Part shown: piece by piece, positions 25,429-37,273 of the stretch
Layout: each line of letters opens with the position of its first letter
Numbering within the stretch: position 1 is the stretch's first letter
Source of the DNA: Nageia nagi
Lineage: Eukaryota > Pinophyta
NCBI GenBank assembly: GCA_050084985.1
Contig: JBITNC010000001.1
Location: 45,694,001-45,758,000, forward strand
Direction: 5' to 3'
Length of the DNA: 64,000 bases
Translations under genes and position numbers: made by a program
Notes under the pieces: generated by a model
The model's database searches: none
What the model saw: only the letters and a program-made list of their open reading frames with translations
Told to the model about the DNA's origin: nothing

Positions 25429-25930
25429 TAAGAGAATTGAACTATAATATGAACAACTTTAAACTCTTAAGATCACATGAAAGCTCACAATACACATATA
25501 ACAAACTCACAAACCAATCTCATAAAGATAACACAAGATGTAAGTGGTTTCTCCAACTAGGAGTACATCCACTAACTAGATCTTTACTTCAATCAAAAAT
25601 ACAACTCTCTTACAATCCTCTTAATCTCAACTCTTAAACACTATCCTCTAGCACAACTTTACTCCACAAATTGATGTGTAATTTCAAAGAGAAAGCCTTC
25701 TATTTATAGGCCAAAATTCTTCTTTAGATCATCTTTTTATCCAATGTATAAAAGTATGACATGCACATCCTTTTACCCAAGGGGCATGCTCATAACATGG
25801 AGTGTAGAATAAGTTACATTATCATATTCATTTAAATACTTAAGGTATTAGATGATACCCTTAAGTATTAGTGAACTTACACAGAAGATTATTACAAAAC
25901 CTTTACAATAATGCATTATACATTCCAACA
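25429..25930 (-). repeat. 3' LTR of copia element
   Basis: Aligned end to end with 46471-46969. The minus-strand TG start is at 25930. The terminal CA on the other side has decayed (window TA instead of TG at 25429). Confidence 0.88.
25701..25708 (-). promoter_or_regulatory. TATA box in copia 3' LTR
   Basis: TATAAATA on the minus strand; the other LTR keeps the same octamer at 46740-46747. Confidence 0.6.
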
Positions 25931-25938
25931 TCCCCCCT
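25931..25938 (-). other. Polypurine tract of copia element
   Basis: AAGGGGGGA on the minus strand directly before the LTR start TGTTGGAATG. Confidence 0.75.
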
Positions 25939-26628
25939 TAATGCAATATTGGGATAGAGCAAATAAGAGAAAAGAAAAAGAGAAAGTAAGAGAGTTCTCT
26001 TCCAAATAGATACAATGGAGATGAGAACCTTTTACATATTTGTGAAGAAAAAAGATCTAATTTGAGACTCACTACTTTGCAAATACAATCATTAACCATA
26101 ATCGATTTCAATGTACATAAAGTAATCATCCAATTAGAAGTCATGAAGAGTCTACAAGAGCCTGCATACCTAAGGTAAGTAACCTAGAATCTCAAAGGAA
26201 CTTGCAAGTCATAAGCAACTCAAATAATAAGATCAGTTAGATGCAACATATTCATTTCAACCAGAATAGATGAATCACACAAATGCCATCATGAACTGAT
26301 CAATGGTGCACTATAAGTCATCATGAAGATGCCATGCCAAAAAACTCATAGTCACCTATTGTATATAAAACATGTGTTGATTATCACTACAAAATAGAGC
26401 ATGCACATACGAGTTCCTCACATATGGATAACTAAATAGTGCCTAAAGACACATAAGATTTTCTCACATATGGATAACTAAATAGTGCTAGATTCGCTAA
26501 TCTTTTGCTTTTAAAATTTTGTACAAGTTCCTCATGCAGAGCTAACTTACCATGAAGGTGTACAATAAAATCAATATTATACAACATAAAATCCTCCTAG
26601 GGGTAAAGTTGTCATCACAAACATAAAT
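25939..26628. other. Copia 3' untranslated region
   Basis: Lies between the RNase H end and the polypurine tract. A 27-bp phrase around 'cacatatggataactaaatagtgc' is duplicated at about 26415 and 26465. No gene seen. Confidence 0.5.
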
Positions 26629-28440
26629 TCAACATAAGAATTTGAATTTCACTTCCCTTGAAGGCAACTTCACCAACTTGATAGCATATTTAAGCTTACA
26701 AAATTGAGCTTCTGAAAGGGGATTGGTGAATAAATTAGTAAAATTCAAAGTGGATGGATAATACTCTAGGCATATGATGCCATCAAGAACCTTCTCCTTG
26801 ATAAAATGGGTATGGATTTTCACATGTTTTATTCTCTAATAGAACATAAGATTCTTAGCCAATGAAATAGCCAACTGATTATCTGAAGAAATCAAAGATG
26901 AGCAACCTTGCTCATACCTAACTTCTTTTAGAAGATGCCTTATCTAAATGGCTTCTTGAGCTATAATAACATGGCATGGTATTTAGCTATTATGGTGGAA
27001 AGAAAAATAATGGGCTACTTCTTAGAAGCCCAAGAGATAACACCTAAACCAATGCCAAACACATACATAGAGGTAGATTTTTTATCATCTCTATCTCCCT
27101 CAATATCAAAATTAGATAATCCAGAGAGAATAAATGAGGATAACTTATAATACTTGAGAGCAAGATTCTTAGACCCTACAACATATTTCAAGATTTGCTT
27201 AATAGCATTGAGGTGCTCAACATAAAGTTTCTACATAAATCATTCTATCAAATTCATTATAAAGGTAATATCTAGCCTAGATATAGTCAAATACAAAAGA
27301 CTACCAATTAACTACCTATAAGCTGTAACAACATCTAACTAAAAGTTGAAGCTTAGAGAAATAGTGATTCTAAGAGAGATTGAAATTGTAGCATATCTAC
27401 ATTCCTCCATTCTAGACTTCTGTAAGATGTCTGATATATACTTAGATTGACTAAGATAAGTGCAATCCTTGTATTGATACACTTGCATTCCAAGATAGTA
27501 GTGCAAGAGACCAAGATCAGTCATTTCAAATGTTACTTAATATTTGGATATGCACTCTTGAATGATTTCATCATTGTTTCAATTTCTAAAAGATCATCCA
27601 CATAAAGGAGAATCAAGACCACATATTTTCTTTGATTAAGCACATATAGATCGAAGTTAGAAAAATGCTTAGAGAATTTAATATCTGCAAAGTACCCTAA
27701 AAGTTTTCTATACTAGGCTCTAGGTGCTTGTGTGAGTCTATACAATGACTTCTTTATCTTGCACACAAAGTACTCTTTACCTTCCATAATAAACCTTTCT
27801 AGTTGATTCATAAAAATTTTCACATCTAAGTCACCATTAAAAAATGCACTATTGATGTCAAGTTAAAAAACTTTCCATCTTTAAGTTGCAGAAAGAGCAA
27901 AGATAATTCTAATAGTAGGCATCTTTGCCATAAGAGCAAAGGTTAAACCTTTATCTACTAACCTTACCTTTTTTTTCAATATCTCTAATTGAATTGAACT
28001 TGACCTTGTAGATCCATATATTGCCAATTACATTTTTCTTATTGAGATAAAAAACCAAGTTTCAAGTTTTATTTTTCATAAGTGCTTCATACTCCACTTT
28101 CATGGCTTCCATTTAGCACTCATGCTTAGAAGCTTCTTTGAAGTTGAGGGCTCATTCTTATTGTCAATCTTGACAAATAAAGATTTGTTCAAGGTCATGC
28201 TCCTTGTTACCCTTTAAGTTGAAGAGTTTTGTTCCTGATGTGACTTATATACATGAATATCTAATTAGCTAGATGCAACTAAAGGATCCTTTAGATCATC
28301 AACATTCTTATTAGAAGTAAATTCATTAAGTTCGTTGAACTTAACATCCCTTGAAATAAACACTACTTTATAAGATGGAAAGTAGAGCTTGTAGCTTTTA
28401 TGTTAACTATCATAACCCATAAAGATGTATTTTTCAATTC
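26629..28440 (-). pseudogene. Copia reverse transcriptase and RNase H
   Basis: The reverse transcriptase starts near 28050 (KVKFNS-type text) and keeps an intact YVDD active site at 27593-27604. The piece MTDLGLLHYYLGMQV (27524-27480) is the conserved copia motif after the active site. RNase H ends in a piece at 26823-26629 with IHTHFIKEKV and NLFTNPL, matching the usual IRxHFIRE and DxxTKPL copia motifs. Stops and frameshifts break it into several frames. In life this part of the polyprotein would copy the RNA genome and remove RNA from the hybrid. Confidence 0.85.
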
Positions 28441-28456
28441 TTTTATCCAACTTCTT

Positions 28457-28933
28457 CTATTTCTCAAAAATAATATAGGAGAATGCTTCACAACCAAACA
28501 CTCTAAGGTGAGAAATGTTAAGTTTTCTTCCTAACCATGCTTCAAAAGGAGTTTTAATTAAAATGACTTTTATGAGACACCTATTCAAGATGTAAATAGC
28601 AATGCTCATAGCTTCACCCCATAAGAAATTAGAAAGATTACCCAATATGCATCTAATCATCTCCATAATTATTCTATTTTTTCTTTCAACAACACCATTT
28701 TGTTGAGGAGTGTAAAGAATCATAAATTGTCTCTTAATTTTATGCTTAACATGATAGTCATTGAACTCATTGTTGTTATATTCTCCTCCATTATTTGATC
28801 TCAACATCTTGATTTTAAGGTCAATTTGATTTTCAATAAAGGCCTTAAAAACCTTAAAATCCTCAAAAGTTTGATCTTTATGCTTAATTAGATACCCAAA
28901 GGTCATCCTACTAAAGTCATCAATAAAGGTCAA
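28457..28933 (-). pseudogene. Copia integrase core (open frame, 158 residues)
   Basis: The frame opens with TFIDDFSRMTFGYLIKHKD, the usual start of the copia integrase core with its first catalytic Asp. The second acidic site reads RSNNGGEYNNNEF where RSDNGGEY is normal, so the catalytic Asp is Asn. The Glu-containing segment NGVVERKNRIIMEM is intact. The C-terminal PFEAWLGRKLNISHLRVFGC is the typical copia hallmark. It is part of a larger broken polyprotein; neighbouring segments need frameshifts to connect. Confidence 0.88.
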
Positions 28934-29040
28934 AATGTAAGATGCTCCTCTAAGCGACTTAGTCTAAAACAAATCTATTAAATCTAAATGCACAAGTTGA
29001 AGAGTTGAAATGCTCTTATTGGCTTATATTTTTCAAACTT

Positions 29041-29274
29041 TTATCTATGCATCTTACCAATAATACACTTCTCACATAGACCAATCAAAGGAGAAATTGA
29101 ATGTGAACTTTTCATAAGTTCTTGGTCTTTTATGACTTGAATACTCTTATGGTTAAGGTGCCCTAAATGATGGAGCCAAAGATTATCTCTAGAACACACA
29201 CTAGAAGCAAGACACATCTTTGATGGAACTTGATCCATAATGTAAAGGTTATTTTTCATATATCTTTTAATCAA
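29041..29274 (-). pseudogene. Copia GAG-pre-integrase domain
   Basis: A 77-residue frame with LWLHHLGHLNHKSIQ followed 30 residues later by LCEKCIIGK. This is the H-x3-H ... C-x2-C zinc-binding domain that precedes the integrase core in copia polyproteins. It is separated from the core (28933) by a stop and frameshift region of about 110 bp. Confidence 0.85.
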
Positions 29275-29858
29275 AGTGGAAAGTCCTTTTTTAATGCACT
29301 AAGATTGAGAGTCGAACTCAAAAGAGTACCCTTTTCTAGCAACTTGGATCATAGAGAGAACGTTCATCCTTAACTTAGGAATATAGAAAATATTTTCAAG
29401 AACGTTTCTATGAATTAGTACACTTCTAATTCCTTATACTTCAAGAGTAAAGTTATCACCTATCACAGCCATATGTTTTTTATACTTATGCAAGTTCTCA
29501 AACTTTTTCTTTTCAAAGCATAGGTGATTAGTGCAATTAGAATCAATAATACTCTAATCCAGTGAAAAAGTGCGAGACATGGAGTAGAGCACCATAGTAA
29601 AACTAGCATGAATATTCTTCTTTTCTTTGAAGTTTTTTATATTTTCATTACTTTTATTCTTTCTCTTTTTTTTGTAGCAATCAACTTTTTTATGACCTTA
29701 GATACCATAATAGTTACAATTACCATCAAATTTTTTCTTAGGATAATGATTATTTGCTTTGCCTTTTCTATTGCTTTGCTTGAAGTGATTATTTTTGCCA
29801 TTATTCTTGCTATTATGGTTATTATTTTTATTGTTCTTACTGCTATTGTAGCTATTAC
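29275..29858 (-). pseudogene. Copia gag C-terminus, zinc knuckle and protease region
   Basis: On the minus strand, directly left of the nested element, the frame is Asn/Lys-rich (29660-29858) and reaches a zinc-knuckle-like segment at about 29672-29715 reading CNYYGI, stop, GHKKVDCYKKK. The second Cys is Tyr and a stop replaces a variable residue. Protease remnants are expected at 29300-29600, but only weak fragments are visible. This is the direct continuation of the gag piece at 42832-43527 across the nested insertion. Confidence 0.7.
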
Positions 29859-29863
29859 CTCTT
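29859..29863. repeat. Target-site duplication CTCTT, left
   Basis: CTCTT immediately before LTR 1 of the triple-LTR element; identical to 42827-42831 immediately after LTR 3. Confidence 0.9.
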
Positions 29864-30717
29864 TGTTTACAAATAAAATTGAGCGTGCAAATAAATAAAC
29901 AGGTAAATATCTACAAACTCAATATTATCTATATTTAAGCTACGGATAGCGATTTATTCTAGATAACAATAAACAACATAACCAATTTAGAAGTGTAATT
30001 GTACCAACCAAGATTGTGATTTGTGTACTTACCTCATGGAATGTACCTGACAACGAAAGATGCAGATATTGGCGATGTACTGATGATGAGCTGCCTTTAC
30101 AACAACGTCGTGACCTGCGAGGATGCAAAAAGAGGACCGCGGGCGGTCTGTTTTAGAAATAATAGAGCGCCGATGGTGTTCTTCCGTTCATAAAGGAGCA
30201 TCGATGGCCTTCGTTCTATAGTTTTGACCTCTCAATTAAGTCCAAAAATTTAGTATAGATGTCTCAGATAGCAGTGTGATATCAGAATAGATCGCAGATA
30301 TCAGGATAGCTCACGAAAGGAAGCACACAAACCACAACCTTGTAGGCGGTACCAAGAGATACCTTAAGGGGTAACCACTTACAAGACCATACGCGGGATC
30401 ATGTGTATCCTTGTTCTTGTGGACTTACTATTAAATCCCTTATTTATATAGATAATAGATAATACCACCCATGGGTCAGCGTGCATCTACATAAATAAGG
30501 TTAATTCACAACATTCAAGATAAACACACTAATAAACAAGATAATCCATGCAATATTCAAGTTAATCCATGCAATATTCAAGATAATCATTATAAAATTC
30601 ATATTCAAGACACACATTGATATTATCACTTTAATACATTCAAAACATACATTTAAGCCAAGCACATTTCATTAATTTATTGATTTAAAAACATAAATTA
30701 ATTTTTATGTGTTAACA
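29864..30717 (-). repeat. LTR 1 of triple-LTR element
   Basis: 854 bp, same length as LTR 2. Differences from LTR 2 are mainly C/T and G/A transitions concentrated in the half nearer the PBS side. It contains TATATAAATA at 30441-30450 (minus strand), and a palindrome GGACCGCGGGCGGTCT at 30134-30149. Confidence 0.93.
30441..30450 (-). promoter_or_regulatory. TATA box in LTR 1
   Basis: TATATAAATA on the minus strand; LTR 3 keeps it at 42571-42580, and LTR 2 has a changed copy at 36528-36535. Confidence 0.65.
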
Positions 30718-30732
30718 GATGCCCCACTTTGG
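30718..30732 (-). other. Polypurine tract, unit 1
   Basis: CCAAAGTGGGGCATC on the minus strand abuts the LTR start TGTTAACACA; it is identical at 36805-36819 in unit 2. Confidence 0.7.
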
Positions 30733-31231
30733 ATGTGAAATCGAAAGAAACATGAGGTGACTTGAGATTTTGCATTCAAAGTAAAAACACAATATCATAG
30801 CAAACAATTTTGATAAGTAATGATAAACATTAACCATTCTAAACTTAAACAACATCATGATAAAGCTTATTAGTACTAGATATAGGTTGAGAAAACCCCC
30901 TTTTGATATTACCTTGGGCATGCTTGCCCCTTGCATTTTGTTCTAGAAGGTGATAGCCTGATATATCTGATCATCTGATAAATTGATAATCTTGCCGCAA
31001 TACTGATGACCCATGACAACAAACTTGACAACACACATGACAATGACCGGACAGACGACTTGACCACACATGTCGACTGGACGACAACTTGATAAGACCA
31101 CATCACAAGACAAGACATGACAACACATGACAACACACATGACCAACTCACAAGATAAGACATGACAACACACGACAACACACATGACCAACTCACAAGA
31201 CAAGACATGATAACCATAACCAAACACAGGG
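30733..31231. other. Unit 1 3' region with short imperfect repeats
   Basis: A roughly 50-bp repeat based on 'gacaacacacatgaccaactcacaagacaagacatg' occurs twice at 31090-31210. Unit 2 has it only once (37190-37250), so copy number changed after the units separated. No gene is supported; long minus-strand frames here come from the repeats. Confidence 0.65.
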
Positions 31232-31711
31232 GAGAGCTAAGTTCTACGTAACTGAGCCTTCGCACCGAGAGGTGTACTGTAGTTGCATAAGAACCAAACT
31301 CCACAAAATAATGATAAGCTGATATGTGAGAGCTAAGTTCCACACAACTGAGCCTTCGCACCAAGAGGTGTACTCCAGTTGCATAAGAATCGAACTCCGC
31401 AAAATAATGATAAGCTGATATGTGAGAGCTAAGTTCCACACAACTGAGCCTTCGCACCAAGAGGTGTACTCCAGTTGCATAAGAACCGAACTCTACAAAA
31501 CAATGATAAGCTGATATGTGAGAGCTAAGTTCCACACAACTGAGCCTTTGCACCAAGAGGTGTACTCCAGTTGCATAAGAACTGAACTTCACAAAATAAT
31601 GATAAGCTGATATGTGAGAGCTAAGTTCCACACAACTGAGCCTTCGCACCAAGAGGTGTACTCCAGTTGCATAAGAACCGCACTCTGTAAAACAAGTGAT
31701 AAACTGATGAA
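31232..31711. repeat. 96-bp tandem array, five copies, unit 1
   Basis: Units begin at 31232, 31328, 31424, 31520 and 31616, exactly 96 bp apart, each starting gagagctaagttc and containing 'gcaccaagaggtgtactcc'. Because 96 is a multiple of 3, the array gives a long repetitive minus-strand open frame that I do not regard as a gene. Confidence 0.95.
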
Positions 31712-31748
31712 GCTGACACTCCACCAAGAGGCATGATAAACTGATAAT

Positions 31749-32405
31749 GGGAGCTGGAACTCCATTCATAAGCATGATAAGCGGATATCGGGAGCTGAAA
31801 CTCTACTCATAGGCACATGATAAGCTGATAATGGGAGCTGGAACTCCACTCATAAGCACGATAAGCTGATCATGGGAGCTGGGACTCCACTCATAGGCAC
31901 ATGATAAGCTGACTATGGGAGCTGGACTCCACTCATAGGCACATGATAAGCTGATAAGGGAGCTAGACTCCACTCATAGGTACATGATAAGCTGACTACG
32001 GGAGTTGGAACTCCACTCACAAACATGATAATCTGATAACGGGAGTTGAAACTCCACTCACAAGCATGATAATCTGACAACGGGAGCTGGAACTCCACTC
32101 ATAAGCATGATAATCTGACAACGGGAGTTGGAACTCCACTCACAAGCATGATAATCTGACAACGGGAGCTGGAACTCCACTCACAAGATGATTATCTGAC
32201 AACGGGAGCTGGAACTCCACTCACAAGCATGATAATCGGACAACGGGAGCTGGAACTCCACTCACAAGCATGATGATCTGATAACAGGAGCTGGAACTCC
32301 ACTCACAAGAATGATAATCTGACAACAGGAGCTAGAATTCTACTCACAAACATGATAATCTGACAACGGGAGCTGGAACTCCACTCACAAGCATGATAAT
32401 CTGAC
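31749..32405. repeat. 41-bp tandem array, about 16 copies, unit 1
   Basis: The unit begins gggagctggaactccactca, followed by caagcatgataatctgacaac. Left-hand units are more variable and some are longer (cataggcac variants). Each contains a small palindrome GGAGCTGGAACTCC. Confidence 0.93.
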
Positions 32406-32714
32406 TACTCGGGTCTACAAACATGAACTCAAAGCAATATTCTCCTGGATATAACGTTGATCAAAAACCCATGATGCTTGATAAACTAATTTTCTAGATA
32501 AAGGAATGCGAGCAGTCCTTTTCTTGCAGACTTAGAACACTGGTGGTCTTCATCTAAGGCCGCGGGCGGTCCTTTTCTTGAAGATTCATCAAAAACTGTG
32601 AAGATCATGTCCCTACGAATCACCTCTGGATTCCAAATTGATGCCTGGTTGCTCATCCACGTACATCAAATGCTCAAATTGAAATTTGTCTTGAAATGTG
32701 TGCCCTAACCATTC

Positions 32715-32722
32715 TATAAAAG
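32715..32722 (+). promoter_or_regulatory. TATA box of antisense gene, unit 1
   Basis: TATAAAAG on the plus strand, followed by a GGGGCCCC run, lies about 140 bp upstream of the ATG of the antisense plant-mobile-domain fragment. Unit 2 preserves it at 38759-38766. Confidence 0.6.
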
Positions 32723-32855
32723 GGGCCCCACCCTTCCTTATTTGTTCACCCTATCATTTTCATAGCTGAGAGCATCCTAGAGCTTGAGAGACTAATTCAG
32801 AGAGGTTTAACTGGTGATTTTGTCGCTATCACTAGGTGATTCTTCCTGTACTGCT

Positions 32856-33680
32856 ATGCTGCACACTATGGCCCTACCGATCACATGTCGAGCTGGACAC
32901 AGAGCTACCTTGGTGGCTGATTCTCCTGCTGGTCATCAGGTACATTACATCTCCTACCTTTTCCTTATTATACTTTTGTTTGTCTTCAGATTTTAGCTGC
33001 CTATATGCTAATTTTCCAAATTGCCCCTAGGGTTTTCCTGTTGCATACCCTAGCCTTTCATTTTTCCCTTTTCATTCTATTTTTTCAAATTTCTAGTATC
33101 ATGGCTATACTATGCTCATCCGTATGAACCTACACCCTGAATTTTGTCAACCCTTATTCACGAAAATAGGACCGCTGGCGGTCCTTTCTGCCCTAGTTTG
33201 GACTGTGGGCGGTCCTCCTCACCTGATCTAGACTGTGGGTGGTCCTCTTCACCAGTACTGTTTTTGCTATTCTATGTTTTATACATTCACACTAACTTGT
33301 CTTTTGTCATTCTTTCCTTGCAGAACCGTGCATACCTTATGCGACCATCTGGCAAGAGTGCCGCCTTCACTACTGCCCAACAATGGCCACAAACTGACGC
33401 AACCCAGAGCATTCTAGAGGACATTTCGTTCAGCTACCTTGCGTTTGCTAACTATGTGTTTCATGACCACAACATACTGACAGCTTTGATGGAGAGGTGG
33501 GATCCAATGACTTTCGTTCCAACAAAAATAGATCACGAAAGAGGACCGCAGGCGGTCTTCACTGATAGCTATGGAGTGTTGGCGCTCCTCTTTTTACATA
33601 AAAATAGATCCCCCATTTCCTCTGCCATAATGTTGGTTAGCATGTCTACCCTAATGTTAGTTTCATTAGTATTAGTATGA
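32856..33680 (+). CDS. Antisense gene fragment with plant-mobile-domain signature, unit 1
   Basis: Opposite in direction to gag. Exon 1 (32856-32939, 28 codons) ends at a CAG|GTACAT donor; a 384-bp T-rich intron ends TTTCCTTGCAG, and exon 2 (33324-33680) continues in phase 0, giving about 146 residues. Exon 2 contains NILTALMERWDPMTF, close to the 'LLTALVERWRPETHTF' signature of the plant mobile domain (PF10536), known from MAIL1/MAIN-type host proteins and from extra antisense ORFs in some Tat-lineage Ty3/gypsy elements. The full domain is some 350 residues, so this is a truncated N-terminal part. The intron is predicted from the sequence only. The last 25 codons run through a palindrome motif. 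Confidence 0.6.
33169..33184. repeat. Palindrome GGACCGCTGGCGGTCC
   Basis: Perfect 7-bp arms with a 2-bp centre. It is the clearest of about ten related copies in unit 1: 32558, 33200, 33230, 33543, 35350 and 35381, plus LTR copies at 30134 and 36221. See Findings. Confidence 0.9.
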
Positions 33681-33690
33681 TCATGTGTGC

Positions 33691-35928
33691 TCACCAAATG
33701 ATATTTCCGAAGGGCAACTCACCCCCGCTAGTGCTAGCTTTATGTTGATTTTTACACCATGGTGCCCCAGTGATAGTAGGGCTTTTTGTTGTATTTTCCT
33801 GTGCATACATTACTCTTGTGTCATGTTTGGGCATGGGGTCTTTGTAGATTCCCAAGTTTCTATTATCTGCATGCACAGGAGCTTTCCCTTTTATGTTAGG
33901 TTTCTCAAATGAGATTGCCTTTCTATCTACTAGATCTTGGATGATATCTCTGAATTTTTTACATTCACATGTTTTGTGGCCATGAACTCTATGGTATACG
34001 CAAAATCCTCCTGTAGTTTTAGTGGCTTGTTGGTTTACAGGTGGCAATTGAATTAGACCCCTCTTCACCAATGATTGCAACAACTCATTATGATCTTCTA
34101 TGATTTTAGTGTATACTCGGGGAGTCAGAGGTTTGCTTAATTTTTGTTTATGTTTTTCTTGTGTGATTATGTTGATTGTTGAAGTTTCCCTTTCTTCTTT
34201 TCTAAGTTTCCACAAACCGATTTTCATCATGTGTTGCTCTTTTCGAATCATGGAATCGATCATTTCAGAGAGGGGTTGGTCTAGATAGTTAAAGAATTCA
34301 AGCACCATCTCATCTCTAATGGAGTTTATCAACATGTGTTTTAGTTCTTTCTCATTCAAGTTTATGAATTTTGCAATTTTCTTCCATTCGGCTACAAACT
34401 TGCTAAATGGTTGATTTTCTTCCTGTTTCATTTTGGCAAGATCTATAATGAGTGGTTTTCTCTTTATGTTATATTGATATTGATCTATGAATTCACATTT
34501 TAGTTGCTCATAACTCTTGATGCTTTGATTTTCAAGTCCGTAGTACCAGTCGGATGCTTCTTTCCCTAGGCTAAGTGAAAAAAGTCTAGCTAACATATCA
34601 GAATCATGTTGATGTCTATAAGCTGCTTCTTCAAAGATTACAATATGCATTCTTGGATCACTCCTACCATTATATTTGTCAAAATCTATGTCTTTCCCTT
34701 CTCAAATTTTACTTCTTATTCTTGAACAAAGAGGGTGACTTTCTTCTAGTTTTTCATTCTCCTTTGCTTCATTTAAATGTATTAGCCTTTTCAATTGTTC
34801 AGCCATGTTTGCTAATTGAGCTCTCATTTTATCTGATTTTTCTTTTTCAATTTGTGAGTTTGGATTATCTTCAGGTTGCTTATTTATGAAATCAAGATTT
34901 TCAGGTTCTTCCTCACTTTCATAATCAAGTATTCCAGGAGTAAATCTTCCTATTTGTTCTCTCCATTCATGAATCAGTTGATTTTCTAATTCTCCCATGA
35001 TGACCTGTCTTACACTCAATTGAGCTTTATGATAAGATTTTGTATTTGTTATTTTCTTTACCTCTATTTCTTTGATTTTCTTTTCTTTATCTGACCAGAA
35101 AGGGTAAGCATTAAGAAGTTTTTGTGCAACAGGGTCTACTTCAAGTTCTATTTCTGGCTCACTATCAGACTCATCATCAAACTCAATTATTTCATCAACT
35201 TCTTCTTCTAATGTTATTGGTTTATGATATGCGAATGCCAAAGATGATGAAGAGGGTTCACAAACATTTTGTTTAACTATCTCAGGGGCAAAAGAGTTTT
35301 TATCATGATGGAGCATACAAAAGTTGATATGACTTTCCATGGTAGAAATGGGCCGCGGGTGGTCCGTTTCTACAAGATTTAGATTATGAGCGGTCCTATT
35401 ATGATCGATTATGATGTTTGAAAAAAATATTGGTTCACCAAGAAATGTTCTAAAGGAAAATCTGAGACCATTCACAGTTAAAAATTCATAGATTTTATGC
35501 AATGAATAAACTATGGTAGGATCTTCGGAGAATTTGTAGAATGCCCCAAAATACTCTATAAATTTTTGTATCAACCTCAGTTTATTTTCAGTGAGGTTTG
35601 AATTGTTAGATTTTACCCAACGATAAACGACCAACTGTGATTTGTTTTCCAAAGGTGGAACTAGATTTTCTAAGATTCCTCCTACAAGGGTTCCATTATC
35701 CAAGCTATCATTATCTTCAGAATCACCATGATAGGATTCCTCATCCGGAAGTTTATCTTTGATAATCCTAGGAGCACTCTCTTTGTTTATTCTAGCACTT
35801 TTCCTAGTTGGCTCTATTCCTTTCCATATTTTTCTTTTTCTCCTATTTTGTTCCGGCGATGATTGAACTAATGAAGGATAATCTGATAATTCATTTATAT
35901 CTCTACTCATTGTTGAATCGAAAAGCAT
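33691..35928 (-). pseudogene. gag of unit 1, one internal stop
   Basis: Start at 35928 (MLFDSTMSRD), 23 bp from LTR 2. A Ser/Arg/Lys-rich N-terminus is followed by an acidic stretch (about residues 235-265, EFDDESDSEPEIELEVD) and then the retrotransposon gag domain with KEASDWYYGLENQSIKSYEQ and FSKFVAEWKKIA (34300-34600). A Zn-knuckle-like CVYHRVHGHKTCECKKF follows at about 33965-34010. One in-frame TGA (34702-34704), where unit 2 has TGG, splits it into 408- and about 319-residue parts. No protease or polymerase follows. It would form the virus-like particle core. Confidence 0.85.
34702..34704 (-). other. Premature TGA in unit 1 gag
   Basis: The stop is a G-to-A change of a Trp codon relative to unit 2. 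Confidence 0.9.
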
Positions 35929-35932
35929 GTTT

Positions 35933-35948
35933 CACGTCGGGTTCACCA
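35933..35948 (-). other. Primer-binding site, unit 1
   Basis: TGGTGAACCCGACGTG on the minus strand, two bases after the LTR end. It begins TGG, complementary to a tRNA CCA end, and its complement resembles a T-arm ending GGTTCACCA. Confidence 0.7.
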
Positions 35949-35950
35949 AA

Positions 35951-36804
35951 TGTTTACAAATAAAATTGAGCGTGCGAATAAATAAACAGGCAAATATCTA
36001 CAAACTCAATATTATCTATATTTAAGCTACGGATAGCGATTTATTCTAGATAACAATAAACAACATAACCAATTCAGAAGTGTAATTGTACCAACCAAGA
36101 CTGTGATTTGTGTACTTACCTCATAGAATGTACCTGATAATGAAAGATGCAGATATTGGCAATGTACTGATGATGAGCTGCCTTTCCAACAACGTCGTGA
36201 CCTGCGAGGATGCAAAAAGAGGACCGCGGGCGGTCTGTTTCAGAAATAATAGAGCATCGGTGGTGTTCTTCCGTTCACAAAGGAGCACCGGTGGCCTTCG
36301 TTCTATAGTTTTGACCTCTCGATTAAGTCCAGAAATTTAGTATAGATGTCTCAGATAGCAGTGTGATATCAGAATAGATCGCAGATGTCAGGATAGCTCG
36401 CGAAAGGAAGCACACAAACCACACCCTTGTAGGCGGTACCAAGAGATACCTTAAGGGGTAGCCACTTACAAGACCATACGCGGGATCATGTGTATCCTTG
36501 TTCTTGTGGACTTACTATTAGATCCCTTATTTATAGAGATAATAGATAATACCACCCGTGGGTCGGCGTGCATCTACATAAATAAGGTTAATTCACAACA
36601 TTCAAGATAAACACATTAATAAACAAGATAATCCATGCAATATTCAAGTTAATCCATGCAATATTCAAGATAATCATTATAAAATTCATATTCAAGACAC
36701 ACATTGATATTATCACTTTAATACATTCAAAACATACATTTAAGCCAAGCACATTTCATTAATTTATTGATTTAAAAACATAAATTAATTTTTATGTGTT
36801 AACA
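35951..36804 (-). repeat. LTR 2, shared by the two units
   Basis: 854 bp. It serves as 3' LTR of unit 2 and 5' LTR of unit 1, in the sense of transcription. Palindrome at 36221-36236. Confidence 0.93.
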
Positions 36805-37273
36805 GATGCCCCACTTTGGATGTGAAATCGAAAGAAACATGAGGTGACTTGAGATTTTGCATTCAAAGTAAAAACACAATATCATAGCAAACAATTTTGA
36901 TAAGTAATGATAAACATTAACCATTCTAAACTTAAACAACATCATGATAAAGCTTATTAGTACTAGATATAGGTTGAGAAAACCCCCTTTTGATATTACC
37001 TTGGGCATGCTTGCCCCTTGCATTTTGTTCTAGAAGGTGATAGCCTGATATATCTGATCATCTGATAAATTGATAATCTTGCTGCAATACTGATGACCCA
37101 TGACAACAAACTTGACAACACACATGACAATGATCGGACAGATGACTTGACCACACATGTCGACTGAATGACAACTTGATAAGACCACATCACAAGACAA
37201 GACATGACAACACATGACAACACACATGACCAACTCACAAGACAAGACATGATAACCATAACCAAACATAGGG
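36805..37273. other. Unit 2 3' region
   Basis: Begins with the polypurine tract (36805-36819), then sequence nearly identical to unit 1 but lacking one roughly 50-bp repeat. Confidence 0.7.

Noticed and set aside
29608-29898. Plus-strand hydrophobic 96-residue frame resembling a membrane protein
   Set aside because: It is the antisense shadow of the Asn/Lys-rich copia gag segment.
30909-31775. 288-residue minus-strand open frame
   Set aside because: It is generated by the 96-bp array, whose length is a multiple of three; residues repeat every 32 positions and no start context or domain is present. The same applies to the 381-residue frame at 36996-38141.
31749-32405. CRISPR-like regular array
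   Set aside because: The 41-bp units are contiguous with no unique spacers, and they lie inside a plant retroelement.
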